A stretch of DNA of 64,000 nucleotides from Ptychodera flava (GCF_041260155.1 NC_091929.1:33844418-33908417), one strand, 5' to 3'; numbered from the stretch's first letter, positions 1 to 13,217 are shown. Program-made: numbers and translations. The notes: a model not told the origin generated them from the sequence alone.

Positions 1-76
1 CCTACTATGCGTATATAAAAGGTAAATTACCGCAAAAACTTACCCTACTCGTTAGTTTTATCCGCAAACTACATCT

Positions 77-289
77 AACACGATTTGAAACTAATTTTGG
101 ATAATTGGATCTTCATATTTTTCAAATTTCTTTAAAGCGTTAGGTGCACTGTAGCTATTGTTGCAATATTACAAAGAACTCATAAAAACAAATGTATAAC
201 TTAAAAAGAAAAGCAGATGCGCTTACATTTAAAGATTAAACAAACATTACTTCACTATCCAAATATCCCAAATTAATTCCAATCGTGTT
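77..289. mobile_element. Short TIR element, family AACACGATTGGAAC (deleted copy)
   Basis: The left end reads AACACGATTTGAAACTAATT and the right end is its near reverse complement, ending in AATCGTGTT. ATCT flanks both ends (73-76 and 290-293), which looks like a 4-bp target duplication. At 213 bp it is much shorter than the two 690-bp relatives at 6012 and 48003, so it is probably an internally deleted copy. It has no coding capacity. The superfamily is not certain. Confidence 0.75.
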
Positions 290-293
290 ATCT

Positions 294-2351
294 GTTCGAA
301 AGCTTACAGTAGTTTTGAATGTTTTTTGCGAATAAAACTGAGGTGCTGGGTAAGTTTTTTGCTATTTCACTACAACTTAAGACGATAATACACCTTATAA
401 CATGCAAAAATAAAGAGTGATAAAACTTTTTGTAATGGTACCCTACAAACTGGGTTACGTATGAAATTTAGATTGGCAGATAACTTTCATGGAGACTTGT
501 TCATAAAATTTCACATGTTTCAGCAATATATATCCATTTCCTCCTACCCTTCAAAACATTAATCTAACAGCTATTAATTCATAATAATTATCTCATTAAG
601 GTATACTTCATAGTTTGTAAATTTCTATGTGCAAATACAAAGTTTCATGTTTCATACAGAGTTAACCTATTTTATAGATTTTATCCAAGTTAAATGCTAA
701 AACTACCTATTTGAGAACAGCTGTAGTTTGCAAATGAAACTAGGGGGAAGTGGTAGCTTTTCGTGCTATTGTATGAACACAGTAGATGATAGTGCACTTT
801 ATAATATGCCAAAATCAAGAGTAAAAATATCCTTGCCAATGCTACCCTATAATGTTGCATTATGTATCAAATTCAGGTGGCTGACAACGTTAATAAGGAC
901 GTGTTTAATAACATGTGTATGTTTTTCAGCAAATTTGCCATATCTAGGTACTTTTCCAAATATGATCCCGTGGCTACTAAATCATGTTATCTCCCCGTTA
1001 AAAGTTGATGTCATATTTGTGGCATACTTCATATTTAACAAACAAAAAATAATTCATACATGCATTCCCTTATGTAAAGATACACAACAAACGAGGCTAT
1101 GTTTACTCAGCAGATGATATACACGAAGACAGGTTTGACAATCGTAATTTTTCAAGTACTCTTCAAAACATGGTCGTAACAGCTATTGATTCCCTATATT
1201 TTTGTTATAATACAATTTCGTATTCCAAGGGCCCCAAGGCTTCTAAAAATACAGGTTTGTTATCCTGTTAGGGATCTGCACGTACACCCCTCTCGCCCAC
1301 GGCCTAAAGAATAAAGTGACTGAATGCAAATGAAGATATGCGTCATCATGCGGGTGGTGTATCCCTATTTTCGTGAGTATCGCAGCAACATGCCAAAATC
1401 TATACTTTTGCCTTATCTCTTCTGCCTCCCTTTAAAATGTTCTGAACGTCAAGAGACCTAATGTCAACTGCCCTACAGTATGTTTGCTTCAGATCTGCCT
1501 CACATGACCTCGAGGTTAGACACAGTTATCTACAATTTTCACGTGGTCAAGATTCAATGTCATTCAACGACAGATAGTCTGGCTCTCCAGTCGTTCTAGG
1601 AATGCATTGCGAGTTCAATGATTAAGTCAAAAGTAAGATTGTTTACATACTTTGTTAAAACGGCTTTTGAGTGATAAGTGCGCAATTATTATCTCGAACT
1701 CGATTGGATGCACTGCATAGCTCGATTGATATGCATGATACCAATAAAAAACATGGTGACCAAGTTTTACAGCACTTTTAAAGTAACTGCAATATTTAAA
1801 TACACCTATATGCATATGATCATAACAACAATCAAGACATCAGATCTTCAGAACGCACCAAAACAAAAGAAAATTTGAGGGCTTTAAGTAGGACCCAATA
1901 GGTTTTCGTCAAAATCCTGAAAGATGTTATCAGATATTAACTTATTCATCGACAGATCCAAAAATGGGACCTCATCAAAGGTTACACACAGTCACCTCAT
2001 GATCATGATTATATTAACACATAGGCCTAATGTAGCATTGTGAACGAATACTTCTTTTACCGTTCCATGATGCAGTGCGCACTAGGGTATACAAAGCGTA
2101 CGTTACTCATATATCTTTTTAGCCGTAGCCGCAGGGTATACGCAGGGTATATTACTCATAATAACACTATGGCAAGTTACACCCTTATCTACATTTCCAT
2201 CGCCGCTGGATACAGAATACACAAGGGAATATTTGGCAAAAAAATTATGGCATTCTTGTACATCAATTCGTTATTTCGTTATTTACACAAAATCAATTTG
2301 TTTTGTTGTTGTTTTGGGCGAATATTATGTGTTTGAAACAGCTACAGAAAT

Positions 2352-2357
<6 letters not shown>
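294..2357. other. Non-coding stretch, nothing recognised
   Basis: AT-rich sequence with only short chance reading frames (the longest is 129 codons at 728-1117, of low complexity and with no recognisable motif). I see no exon, RNA gene or TIR pair here. Confidence 0.5.

Positions 2358-2436
<79 letters not shown>
2358..2436. repeat. (TA)n microsatellite
   Basis: Uninterrupted TA dinucleotide run of about 79 bp, directly upstream of the first exon of the decayed methyltransferase copy. Confidence 0.97.
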
Positions 2437-2439
<3 letters not shown>

Positions 2440-2487
2440 GCTTTGATCTTCTACTGACAGAAACTCTACTCTAAACCAAAACCAGTG

Positions 2488-5400
2488 ATGCCCAACTCAA
2501 AGGTCGGAGCAAATTTCATTATCATAAGCACTACGACGATTCGATGAAATCGTTTTATTAGACAATGTTAAACTGCGGCGATATAGAAGAGTGGATTAGG
2601 CTAATAACGTAGCGCGAATTCGAACTGCAGCGGAGAATGATCACATGAGTGAACTGGGCAAAACTGAGTGGTATGGTGGTTTTCAAGCTTTATCATTGCT
2701 ACTTTATTACAATAATGTATTGCAATTATGGCTTTAAGCCTTCAAACCGTCTTTGTCTCGAACGGAGAGATTCAGTCCTAGTGTTGCAACTGTTATATCG
2801 CGAATACAACACTATTCCTTTAACAACTCGACTAATCAGATCGCCGTACTTGCGCCATCAATACACTGACTTGATATAATGATATTCACATGTTGCATGT
2901 ACATTAAGACCCTAATACATCTCGCAATCATAGGCTGGATGACTGTCCCTTTGTTTTTTACAAAATTGCCAAACGATATCTACAATCATATGCTGTTATT
3001 TGATATTTTCATTTAAGAAACCCTTTAACCACTAGGTAAGTCGTGAAAAGGTTGAATGAATGCACGTTTTTCTCAGGCAGTGGGAGACAAAAATATTGCA
3101 GTTAAAATAATCCTTAAAGTTACTCCAAATTTAATTATTTCTGATATTTGCTATAACTGAGACACAAAGATTAGACCTGAAGAACTTTATCCAGATATTT
3201 GCAACAATGATATGAACTAATCGCTCGCCACCTATACAAGTATAATCATTATTCACTGCTAAGGAGAAAGTTTACGAGTAGTCGAGACCGAATTAAACTA
3301 CCAAACTATCGAGGAATTTCAAAGCTAACACGACACTCCGATAGGCAACAATCACTTTGTCAGCGCTGTCCATATCTTACACGACGTTATATGTGTGACA
3401 TCTTGGCCGATTGGGGGCTTTAAACTTATTGTAATTATCTCTGGTGAGTCAAATCTTTTACGCACCTCAAACGGCATTGCGTGGAATTACAAACGTTTCT
3501 AAAGTACGGCTGTTTCCTGCTATGAAAATCCTAAAACGCATCCTTAAAGAGTGACTTTAACATTGTAGGAGAAAACATGTGTGTTACTGATCAGATGAAG
3601 GTAAGGATATATTTATTAAGCGAGCAGATAAACTGCCCAGCAGTTTTTTGTGAGTTGTTGGTAAAGAAATAATCTTGCTTTTTTATTTTGAAAACAAGAT
3701 CAGTGACTCTACTTTTTGGAAAGAATTTTCAAAAAGACTTCTCGTTCAAAGTCTTTTGTTAAAGTTTTAAAAAATGAAAACATTACAAGAGTATTTCTTC
3801 TATATGTCTATCAAGTAAACCAACGGAATTAGCCGATACTAAGCTATCCATAGGTAGTCCCTTACCATAATTAGAGTATACTAAGCGTTTCATAACATCA
3901 AAATGTTGCCAGTTCAAGTTTGACAAGCGATTTGCAACTTTGAAGAAATTACCTATCTGGAAAGGTCAGCAAAGGAATCCCCTTTCGATGCTGCACTTTA
4001 GAAAGTATAACGTTGAAACATTGTCATGTTTGAAAAATGTGGAACACAAACTCTCCTCAGACTTCTACTAGTCCAGTTACAACTTTAACCATTATCCTGC
4101 CAAGTCCATGTCAACATTTTATCAAGTTGATTAAAAACAGTAAGGCCATCTGACGTACGTCAAAAAGGCCTTAAATTAGAAAGACGATGAAAACATAACT
4201 ACTTTAAACATGTTTTTTCACTAACGGAACTTGCTATCGAATACATACACTGGCGAGTAGGTGTTATGCAGGTCATTCTCGTCCATGGCCTGACTTTACT
4301 TAGTCAAGCTGAGAACTTTCTAGAAAGTCATTTGTACTTCAAGTGAAGATATTTGTGAATAGTAATTAGCATATCAATTGGGATCCTGGAATATTCTGAT
4401 ATATTCTGGAGAGAATCATTTCAGTATAAATACGGTACGGTACACATTTTCACCAGACTATATGGGATTTTTCAAGACCTTCACACTCACCCTTGATTTG
4501 CTCTGTGAACTCTGCACAGTTCAGACCCTTCATCAAGCCTGTAGGCAGAAAAGGACTCAATTCCTCACTCATCAGTGTCTGTCCGGACTCAACTTGCTGG
4601 AGACTGAATTTAGGAGTTTTGTGCTGTCTCAGCTAAGTTTAGTAGATTGTAATCTTTTTTAGAGTTTGTACTTATACAATAGGTCTAGTAATTAATAAAT
4701 TTTCTTTTGAGAAAATCGCTGACTTCACCGCCTTGTTGTCATAACAGGTGAAAGTATTAAATACTACTGCTTTTTCCTGACCTTGTGTCTGGAAGTAATA
4801 CGGTGTAGCAGGTTAAGGGCTAAAGCTTTGCATCACACCTGCTTTTATTCATTCAATGTTGTACATTGACCCTAGATCGATTGAAATTGCCCATTTACCT
4901 TCAGCGCTGAGGTTCAACAAAGGCAAGCATATTATTGCAATAAATAAAGGACAGTTTGAAGCCGGATGCAATGTTTTTCCGTAACCCTCATTTTGTTCAG
5001 AGTTTCTTGCGTAACCCCTCCTGTTCATCATTTTTGAGTAACCCCCTCCCTTTCATTCTTCCGACACCTTCGGCTGTAAATAATGACAGCTCCTTTATCC
5101 ACGCACAACTACACAAAGTCACCTCTGTCTTATGTTTTCTCGCGTTTGGTCCTTACCAATCTCTGTCATCTGCTCTGCAGACAATGTTGCCACAGTATTT
5201 ATGCCTGCATCATTTAAAATCTTGTTTATTGAGGACACCGAAGCCTCTATTCTTGGTCAAAAGATTAGGTATTCCAAAATTGACGAAGTAAAACCTTCAA
5301 TTGTATGGCTACATGAAATGGCATGGGAGTAGGTATATCCTATTCCATTTTAACTATGCAGAACAACATCTTACTGCCATAAGTTCTTTCATGTATGCCA

Positions 5401-5897
5401 GTGATCCGGGACACTCGTGGTGACACGGTCATTGCGTCACTTCCTTCGCTGAACAACGAGAAATGTACGGATGCAATGAATCATTATGATTATTCAATTT
5501 TGATTATACACGGTGACATTATATTCTGTCATTTCAGCGCAAGGTGGACACATAACAGTTAAGAGAAAAATCTTTCCGGATGGTGGCAAGTTCTTTACGC
5601 CTGTAAGCTCAGTAGATGTTTGCCAAGTCCTAGATAAAAAGGGTTCGAATTTTACGAAAGAGGGCGAAAGCTGGCTCGTTAAGGCTGCGGTATGAAATGC
5701 GATGGAGATGAAACACAGGAAAGTACCCTGTGGTGGGATTTTCTGACCCATACCATCACTTCAGACAAACAGCGCCTGTAGAGTTACAGAAGTCGGTCAA
5801 GGAACTGGCTTTGAGTTCTGAATGTTGCGATCCTAGGCAAGATGACGGCAATCTTCTTTCCAAGCTCGATTGGAAAGCTATTATTATCTACAAGTGA
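2488..5897 (+). pseudogene. HNMT-like methyltransferase pseudogene (tandem copy)
   Basis: Three blocks match, in order and orientation, the three exons of the HNMT-like gene at 10269-13018. Block 1 is about 2488-2632, block 2 about 3166-3443 (ending in a donor, CTG then GTGAGT), and block 3 is 5538-5897 (preceded by a TTTCAG acceptor and ending at the matching TGA). Block 1 has an in-frame stop where the intact copy reads YET. Block 2 has lost and gained bases, and block 3 is frameshifted in the middle, so no continuous protein can be read. Exon positions are kept, so the copy arose by DNA-level duplication and not retrotransposition. The last roughly 200 bp are the best preserved and closely match the functional copy. 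A transcribed but non-coding relic cannot be excluded. Confidence 0.88.
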
Positions 5898-6011
5898 GGC
5901 TAGAGGCAGAAAGCTCAGTTATTCTCATTAAATCAGATAAATGTGGTTAGCTGGGTTTGAAAGTTACGTGGGGTGCAGTGTTCTCTTGGTCCACACTGTA
6001 TATACATGTAA

Positions 6012-6699
6012 AACACGATTGGAACTAATTTGGGAAAATTGGATGAGAGTAATTATTAGGAAAATGTAACGAAATCGATCTTTTTACAGCTGAAATTTTA
6101 AAAAATGATAGAATAGTGTAAATTTGAAATATTGTTCTCATCGGACAAAACAACGAAAACACAACGATTATTGCGTAACTCTTTCATCGGATTCATTTTA
6201 TGAAAATAAGTTCATTTTGTGTAAATGTACTGCAGAAACTAGACAAAATGCTTAAAATTTCTCTAATGGACGAATTTGAGTCAGGGCACTTTTGAAATGC
6301 CACCGACTTTTTCATGAATTTAAGGCTTCATAAACATAAAACTGAGTCAGGGCACATTTTACAAGACCCTGACTGACTTAACTGTAAATCAATCGAAAAG
6401 CTTCATTTTGGTCGAGGAAAAATGACAAACTGACATTATTACTAGTGTTTCAGTAATGAAGAAACTACAGACAAATTCTCATATTTTCATTCAAATGTGA
6501 AAATTGTTCATATGTTTTGAACAATATTGCATAAGATACTATCATTCACTGAATCTTACTCATAAGATTTCAACAGCATCGTAAATTGTGTATAAAATTT
6601 TAAAGATGGTAAGCAAATATGGTGTAAAATTAGAGAAATTTCTAAAATTCTTGAGAAATTCTGCCAATCCAATTATCTCAATTTAGTTCCAATCGTGTT
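6012..6699. mobile_element. Non-autonomous TIR DNA element, about 690 bp
   Basis: The ends are AACACGATTGGAACTAATTT and its inverted partner AATTTAGTTCCAATCGTGTT. GTAA flanks both sides (6008-6011 and 6700-6703). The interior is AT-rich and non-coding, and it holds repeated GAGTCAGGGCAC phrases. It matches the element at 48003-48695 over its whole length, which makes this a dispersed family. Confidence 0.88.
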
Positions 6700-6703
6700 G
6701 TAA

Positions 6704-7251
6704 GTAATTTCTAATGACAACCGCGGCATCTGATTCAATTTCGTTGTTATTTTTCGACAGTTTAAGTGTAATACCTTTGTGTTTCTAATTGGCCTCATCA
6801 ATCTAACAAAGTAACATTTATTATTATACACCTACTGCATTAACCTATGGGAGTTTGACCGTCCAATAACTTTCAGTATTTTGAATAGTACGCGGAGTCC
6901 CGAATACGGGAGACGCGCGACGCGCCTGTTTGACCTTTGACCTAGCGATTATCGGATGTAAACAATCTATTTTACGGTGTGTTATAGACATATTAACATT
7001 TCCAGCAAATGTATTAGTAGTATAAGGTTTAAAACACGCTAAACACAAAACTGAGTCTAAATGCAATTTATTTTTATTTTAAAAAACTGAGTTTGCTTGT
7101 ACTGCACTGAAAATTAATTGGCTTCGTGCGAACGCAAGGGACTTGTACTACGGAAGCGCGCGTTCCACTCATCTCGCGCGTGCCGCATCCCTCAAAATTT
7201 ACCATAGAATTAGTTTATACGGACGATTGATGGAGGGAGGTGTATAATAAT
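6704..7251. other. Non-coding, nothing recognised
   Basis: Mixed sequence with a GC- and CpG-rich patch around 6890-6960 and 7120-7190 (for example CGCGCGACGCGCC and AGCGCGCGTTCC). No exon or motif is convincing. Confidence 0.4.
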
Positions 7252-7383
7252 AGGGTTATACACAAATACGGCCCTGTATGGACTCGGGCTCAGTGGGTGA
7301 CGTATTGGACTCGCCTCCGGCTCGTCCAATACGACACTCACTGAGCTCTCGTCCATACAGGGCCGTATTTTGTTAATAACCCT
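7252..7383. mobile_element. Foldback (hairpin) element
   Basis: Two long inverted arms with almost no loop: the left arm starts AGGGTTATACACAAATACGG and the right arm is its near complement, ending in ATAACCCT. The centre is near 7318 in CTCGCCTCCGGCTCG. Arms are about 60 bp with a few mismatches. I see no clear target duplication. Confidence 0.7.
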
Positions 7384-7903
7384 GTATATCACAAAGATAG
7401 CGAAATTCCCATAGCAACATAATATCCATTGCCTGAATCAAACGAGAAAACAACGCTGACGATGCATTCTCATTAAAATTCTGAGAGAATTTTCATCCAC
7501 ACTAACACCTAATGACTACGGCAACTGGCGTAATTAGAAGCTGTGTGCACCTGTCGACACTGTAATGAATGCCTTCAAAACTTACAACAAAAGGTAAATG
7601 GTCACTTATTGTGTAATGTAGTTAATCAATATGAAGACATCAACAGTGGCTGGCGTCACCCGACGTGTATAGAAGTGACGTGTCCGTATTTTGACGAGTA
7701 TTGTGTCTGTGGTGTTGATGACGTGTTTGTGCGAGAATACGATTATTCAGTAAAGTCATGCTTGCAAACATAATGATTCAGCGTGGGGTCAGAAGAGAAC
7801 ACACTTCGTTATATTTTTCCAAAGGTCGCCCTCAAATTTGGCAAAAATTTTCAGTCCTACAATTTTAGAATCGGCCAGCGTCAATTGCAAATTATCACAT
7901 AAG

Positions 7904-7918
7904 CCTCTCTCCCCCCCT

Positions 7919-7985
<67 letters not shown>

Positions 7986-8050
7986 ATGTATGTATGTATG
8001 TATGTATGTATGTATGTATGATTATGTATGTATGTATGTATGTATGTATG

Positions 8051-8082
<32 letters not shown>

Positions 8083-8233
8083 TGTATGTATGTATGTATG
8101 TATGTATGTATGTATGTATGTATGTATGTATGTATGCATGCTGCATGCATGCATGCATGCATGCATGCATGCATGTATGTATGTATGTATGTATGTATGT
8201 ATGTATGTATGTATGTATGTATGTATGTATGTA
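7904..8233. repeat. Compound microsatellite (CT)n-(GTAT)n-(GCAT)n-(GTAT)n
   Basis: CT repeats run to about 7982, then TATG tetranucleotides to about 8137, a GCAT block to about 8175, TATG again to 8233, and a short CA tract. Open frames here in all phases are artefacts of stop-free repeats. Confidence 0.97.
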
Positions 8234-9635
8234 TTACACACACACGCGCGCAGATGCACATCAAAACGATAGGTAATAAAGATTATAAATACATATGAAA
8301 TAAAACCACCATGTATATCGTATTCTATCGTGAAGGAAAACGCATTTTCGTACAAGTAATTTGATTTTAGAATTTCACCAAAGGTTGCCTGGGTGTCATT
8401 TCACTATACGTGGTATAGGCTATGGGCAAACCATAAACAATGTATTTCCTACACAGAACTAGATATGTCTCTACATTTGTGCGTGTTTGACAGTTGATCT
8501 AAATTTAAACCACTAAAATATGGTAATTAAAATTGTGCGTGTTCGAAAAGTACAATATAAGTTGAAATTTCACAAAAAGTATCGATGTGTTGTACACTTG
8601 AGTCTAGAGAACAAACTATGAAAAACTGTTTACAAGGCTAGCTACATCTGTTCGATAAATAAATTTGCCTGAAATTCTTTTCCAAGCCCGTTGTCTGCCT
8701 TTTAAGTAGCTCCATGATAGCCAGCTGTAGCTTTGACAGTCTCCATAAGGTAACAGCCATAAACACTTTATGACTGTCAGTCGTTGAAAGACAGCAGTTC
8801 GATGGAATAATCTCAGAAAACAAGTTTACGAAAAATTTGTTTTCTGCCTCTTTCTGAGTGAATATCAGTATTGATTTGCATTTAGTAAAAAGTAAGAGCC
8901 CCCATGGTACTCACGAAATATCAACGACCACCCCATTCCCAACACCTAGTTTGTTTGTTTTGTTTTGTTTTGTTTTGTTTTGTTTTGTGCATTGGCAGCG
9001 AATGTAGGTCACGTGATTCTATATCGCCCGCCCATTTCTACATTTGTCACGTGATCACATTGTCAAGCTTTGACCGTTGTTCGGGTTCAGTCGGTCTGCC
9101 AGGTTGGTCCTTCGATCAGACCTACGCTTGTCAGTTATCTGTGGAATAACTATATTAGGTGCACATTGATTAATTCAGAGGTAAGGTTGCTTTCGGGTTT
9201 ATTTATAGAAATAAGATTTTTTATAAAAAATGCAATGATGTTTACAAGTTTTGCTTAAATACGGTCAAATGGATTGCACATCACGTCACGTCATATATAG
9301 GTCAAGCGTGGTCAGAAGGACATATTAACGAGAAAACGCGCCCTCTAAAACTTGCTGCAACATTTATAAATTACTACATTATCGTGACAGTATCAAAGAC
9401 ATGAGATCTTCACATTGAACCACAGAGAGTGACAGGATGATGGCATTGCTTATTCATAATCATGTCAGTGTTGTGCGTCCTCCAACATGGCTCCGCTCTC
9501 TAACGAGACCATTGAGAACGAGGTCGAAGTGACTATCGTCAAGACCCCTAAATGACCTTCGACACACATAATGGACGAAGAAAGCAGCTTCCCTCTATAC
9601 TGCACCGATGCAACCTACGTTTCCAACGATCACGT
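8234..9635. other. Non-coding, one pentanucleotide repeat
   Basis: No convincing exon. Holds a (TTTTG)n pentanucleotide run. A 22-codon frame, 9487-9555 (MAPLSNETIENEVEVTIVKT...), has a good start context but no support beyond that. Confidence 0.4.
8949..8988. repeat. (TTTTG)n microsatellite
   Basis: About seven copies of a TTTTG pentanucleotide in tandem. Confidence 0.95.
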
Positions 9636-9946
9636 TTAAGGTTGAATGCGCCTCAGGGACAGGTATTTAGTGACTCTCAAACTTTTCCAATTCTTTTCTG
9701 ATCTACCACTAGTGGGAACTAATTTTGAAGCCCTTGGAGAAAGAAAACTTTAACTTTTTTTTTGCAAATCAAAAATGATATTTTTCTCCATTGCGTGAAC
9801 ACAAGGCTAGCGGCCATTTTTAATTTTAAATATTTTGTAATTTGTTGCTCTTGTACAAAATTTGTATGATGACCCCTTATTTTTATTCTTGATTTTGAAA
9901 GAGGACAGTTTGAGCAAAAGTGTAAGTATTTCACTTTCGAGGTTAA
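9636..9946 (-). mobile_element. TTAA-ended MITE, family GGTAG (minus-oriented copy)
   Basis: Begins TTAAGGTTGAATGCGCCTCA, contains the family's core (reverse complement of TTCAAAATGGCCGCC, here decayed to GCGGCCATTTTTAAT), and ends in TTTCACTTTCGAGGTTAA. It is a diverged member of a repeated 350-bp family found at least eight times in this window. Confidence 0.7.
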
Positions 9947-10268
9947 ACAGCGGTGATCAATTAACGAAGAACTAAATACGTCGTGTGGCAAATACCCATT
10001 CCCGCTAACCGATCCTTTTGGAGATAATTGGAATAAAGTTAGTTCTATTTTCAGCCCTGAAAGAGATTTTGTTGCAGGAATTTCTTCAACTTCATGGATG
10101 TATCCATCGAAGTATATGAAGCTGCTGTACAGATGTAATACATCTCAGCTCATATTAACTCCCTAAAACCAAGATGCATGTCATGTTATCCAGGAATAAT
10201 GTATGAACAAACTTATTTGTTATATTTGGTATTTGCTGACAGATACCCCTCGTCTTACCGAACCAAAG

Positions 10269-10712
10269 ATGTCTAAATCACAACTTCGCAGCATATTTCA
10301 TGATCACAAGCACTATGAAGATTCCATGAAATTGTTTTATGAGACAGTGTCGAACCACGGCGATCGAGAAGAGTGGACTAATACTGTGTTTCGCCAAGTT
10401 GTGTCGACCAAGCTGCCAAGAATACCAGAGGGCGCTCCACTACGAGTGCTAGGAGTGGGAAGTGGAAATGGTGGGTTTGATGTTTGAATTACAATGATTC
10501 GGCTAATACATGATATAATGATCTTACCATTGCACATAATGATCAGCAATCATGCATAATAAGTCGGTATCAAACTGTAGATGATCGTAAAGATCACGTA
10601 ATAACAACTACATGCCGTTCGCCGATTGCAAAACAGCCAATGATGTTACTCCGCAAGACAAAAATATAGGACATCGAGCTCTGCAATTTCTCACAAGGAT
10701 ATCTGTATACTT

Positions 10713-10767
<55 letters not shown>

Positions 10768-13018
10768 CATACATACATACATACATACATACATACATAC
10801 ATACATACATACATACATACATACGCTCAATAACAAATTTCGTCCATATTACTTTCTGATATTGCAAGAAAGTGAGTGACTCTGCTCTATCCCATCTAGG
10901 GTTACAGCAAACAATTTTTTTTTGCAATGAATAACTATGTTTATTGTTGCCTCACAATATTACAGCCTAAATTACTTTGATGTATCTCACAATCATTTGG
11001 CACAAAAATGCCCTTTCTTATACTTGATGAAAGGTTCAACCCATTTGTACATGTCAATCACCTATGGCATGGCAGCAAAGTTATTTAATAAGTATAACCC
11101 CACAAACAAATAATTCCCTAGAAGTTGAGGATCTAAAAATGATTTTACCAAACCTTCAAGATATTCTAGATGTAATTATAGCTGCAGATTGTGATTCCTA
11201 TGGCGTAGAAATAAAATACTGAACAAAATCTCGACATATCAGCTTGATTCGATACGATATTCTATCACACAGGCAGAGATGAGATACTGACTAACCCGTG
11301 ACAAATGGATCCTGGTTGCTGCTTTAATTATTTTAATATCTTCCAATACAGGTAAAACGGACTACCTCCTGATCACAAAGATTAAAGAACGGTATCCAAA
11401 TATTGACAACACTGCTATTGAACCAATCGCTAGCCACCTAGACAAGTATAAAGCATTGTTCACTGCTGAGAGAAACAACCTTGAGGGCGTCAGCACAGAA
11501 TTTAAACAGCAGACTATCGAGGAATTTGAACGCGAGAATGACTCATCGAAAGACAAATATCACTTTATCAGCGCTGTCCATATCTTATACTATCTGCGTG
11601 ACTGGGAAGAAAGCATTCGTTATCTGTTTGATATCTTAGCCGATGGGGCGTTATGCTTATTGTAATTATCTCGGGTGAGTTTTCTACTTTACAACTACAG
11701 TGAACAGCATGATATAGATATAGAGTTAAAACCTATTTGCTGTAAGTTGTCAAAGGTTACTTTCTGCAACCTATACGTCTAATTCGGGTCATTTGTTTGC
11801 AACCTTACTGTAATGGTCAAGCGTCATTGCAGTTTGTCTCAAGAATGTTTCTGTTGGAAGTTAGATTCAAATGTATGGAACAGATCTTTAGAGGAGTTGC
11901 AGGAGCTCACAAATATTCAGCTGAATGCATTATCGCCCCAATTAAATGGGCTCTCTGTGGGGCGTAGAGAACAAAGTTACAGACTGTTGCTTGCATAAGA
12001 CCTGGTCTAGCACGCGTATACTGCATAATTAACATTCCTATGTTAACGGTTGGAGTTCAGAGTTATTTCAAAACAGATCGAGATGCATTTATTGAAATAA
12101 ATTAGTCTAGGTATGAAACTTTATCCAACATTCTTACTTCCTTCTACATAACAATTTCATTAAGTTGTGAATAAGGTCAAATTAAGCAATAAACCACACC
12201 CAGAGACGGTATACCACGATATACTCCCTCTTGCTCCTGGAACCCGTGAACTGGTCAAAATCTCGTGTTATGCACGTTGCTGAGGTGTTTATTGCTATCA
12301 TATCATATCATAGCAGTATCTGAAATTCTGACGTGAAACGTCAAAAGGATTTTTTTCTAAAGCAAAGAGCTGGCGCATGTTCCAATAGTGCCACGTGGCC
12401 ATTATTTTCACGCCTCGACCAATCAGATATAGTCTATCTGATTAATAACGTCTCAGACTTGTTTGCTCTGTCTTAATGTGTAGAGTCACCAGATTCTCAG
12501 GCTGCATTAACACAATCACATTAAAAACTGTCAAAACGGCCAGAAATAAGTTCTAACCATTTGAACCATGAAAATTTGTCATGAAATGAAATCACGAAAA
12601 CTTGAATATTTACTGCATCACATACATGTAACACGATTTCTATGATATTTTAACTTGCTCAGAGCACGGTGGACAAACGAAAGTTCTCAGGAAAACCTTC
12701 CCAGAGGGCGAAGAGTTCTTTAAAACCATAGACTCGGCGGACCTGTGCAAAGTATTAGATAAAATGGGTGTGAAATACGAACGCAGCAGGACGCCATCAA
12801 GGGCCAAGGTGATCGCGAGCTATGAAGATGAAACAGAGGAAAATAACCTGTGGTGGGATTTTCTGACTCATACCATCAACTTCAGACAAACTGCACCTGT
12901 GGAGTTACAGAAGTCGGTCAAGGAACTGGCTTTGGGTCCTGAATGTTGCGATCCTAGGCAAGATGACGGTACCCTTCTTTTCAAATTTGATTGGGAAGCT
13001 ATCATTGTCCACAAATGA
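10269..13018 (+). CDS. HNMT-like SAM-dependent methyltransferase
   Basis: Resembles histamine N-methyltransferase, a cytosolic class I SAM-dependent enzyme of the HNMT family. Coding exons are 10269-10470, 11352-11674 and 12663-13018, with GTGGGT/CAG and GTGAGT/CAG borders; the expected product is near 293 residues (human HNMT has 292). The N-terminus ([20 protein letters not shown]) matches the HNMT start, [11 protein letters not shown] (about 58-68) is the SAM-binding loop, [16 protein letters not shown] matches the strand with the family's LYY, and [12 protein letters not shown] matches LLWDFLTETCNF. Exon 2 breaks frame at the G-run 11645-11648: the downstream frame (MLIVIIS) is right for the family, and one more G would restore it, so this is either a sequence error or a real lesion. 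By my alignment to the human enzyme from memory, histamine contacts E28, Q143 and N283 become N, H and F, so the substrate may differ. A spliced 5' UTR is possible (acceptor ending at 10242). A decayed copy lies upstream at 2488-5897. Confidence 0.85.
10715..10824. repeat. (AT)n-(ACAT)n microsatellite in intron 1
   Basis: An AT run to about 10763 followed by CATA tetranucleotides to 10824, inside intron 1 of the HNMT-like gene. Confidence 0.97.
12185..12296. mobile_element. Possible short MITE in intron 2
   Basis: The ends AGCAATAAACCACAC and GAGGTGTTTATTGCT are imperfect inverted repeats bounding 112 bp in intron 2 of the HNMT-like gene. No second copy was noticed and the target duplication is unclear. 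Confidence 0.4.
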
Positions 13019-13067
13019 TCTTCATCTCACTTATTTTGAATGAATTTAATTTATATGTTGTGAATTT

Positions 13068-13068
<1 letters not shown>

Positions 13069-13146
<78 letters not shown>

Positions 13147-13217
13147 GTAGACAGACATAGATAGATAAAGAGATAGACAGCGAGATGGGTATAGGTAGAT
13201 AGGTAGGTAGTTAGGTA

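Noticed and set aside
7838-8355. Long open frames on both strands (MYVCMYVC / THTYIH repeats)
   Set aside because: Produced by stop-free TATG and CT microsatellites. The same applies to 10594-10927, 14686-15013, 17321-17829, 51762-52299, 58683-59177 and 61218-61604.
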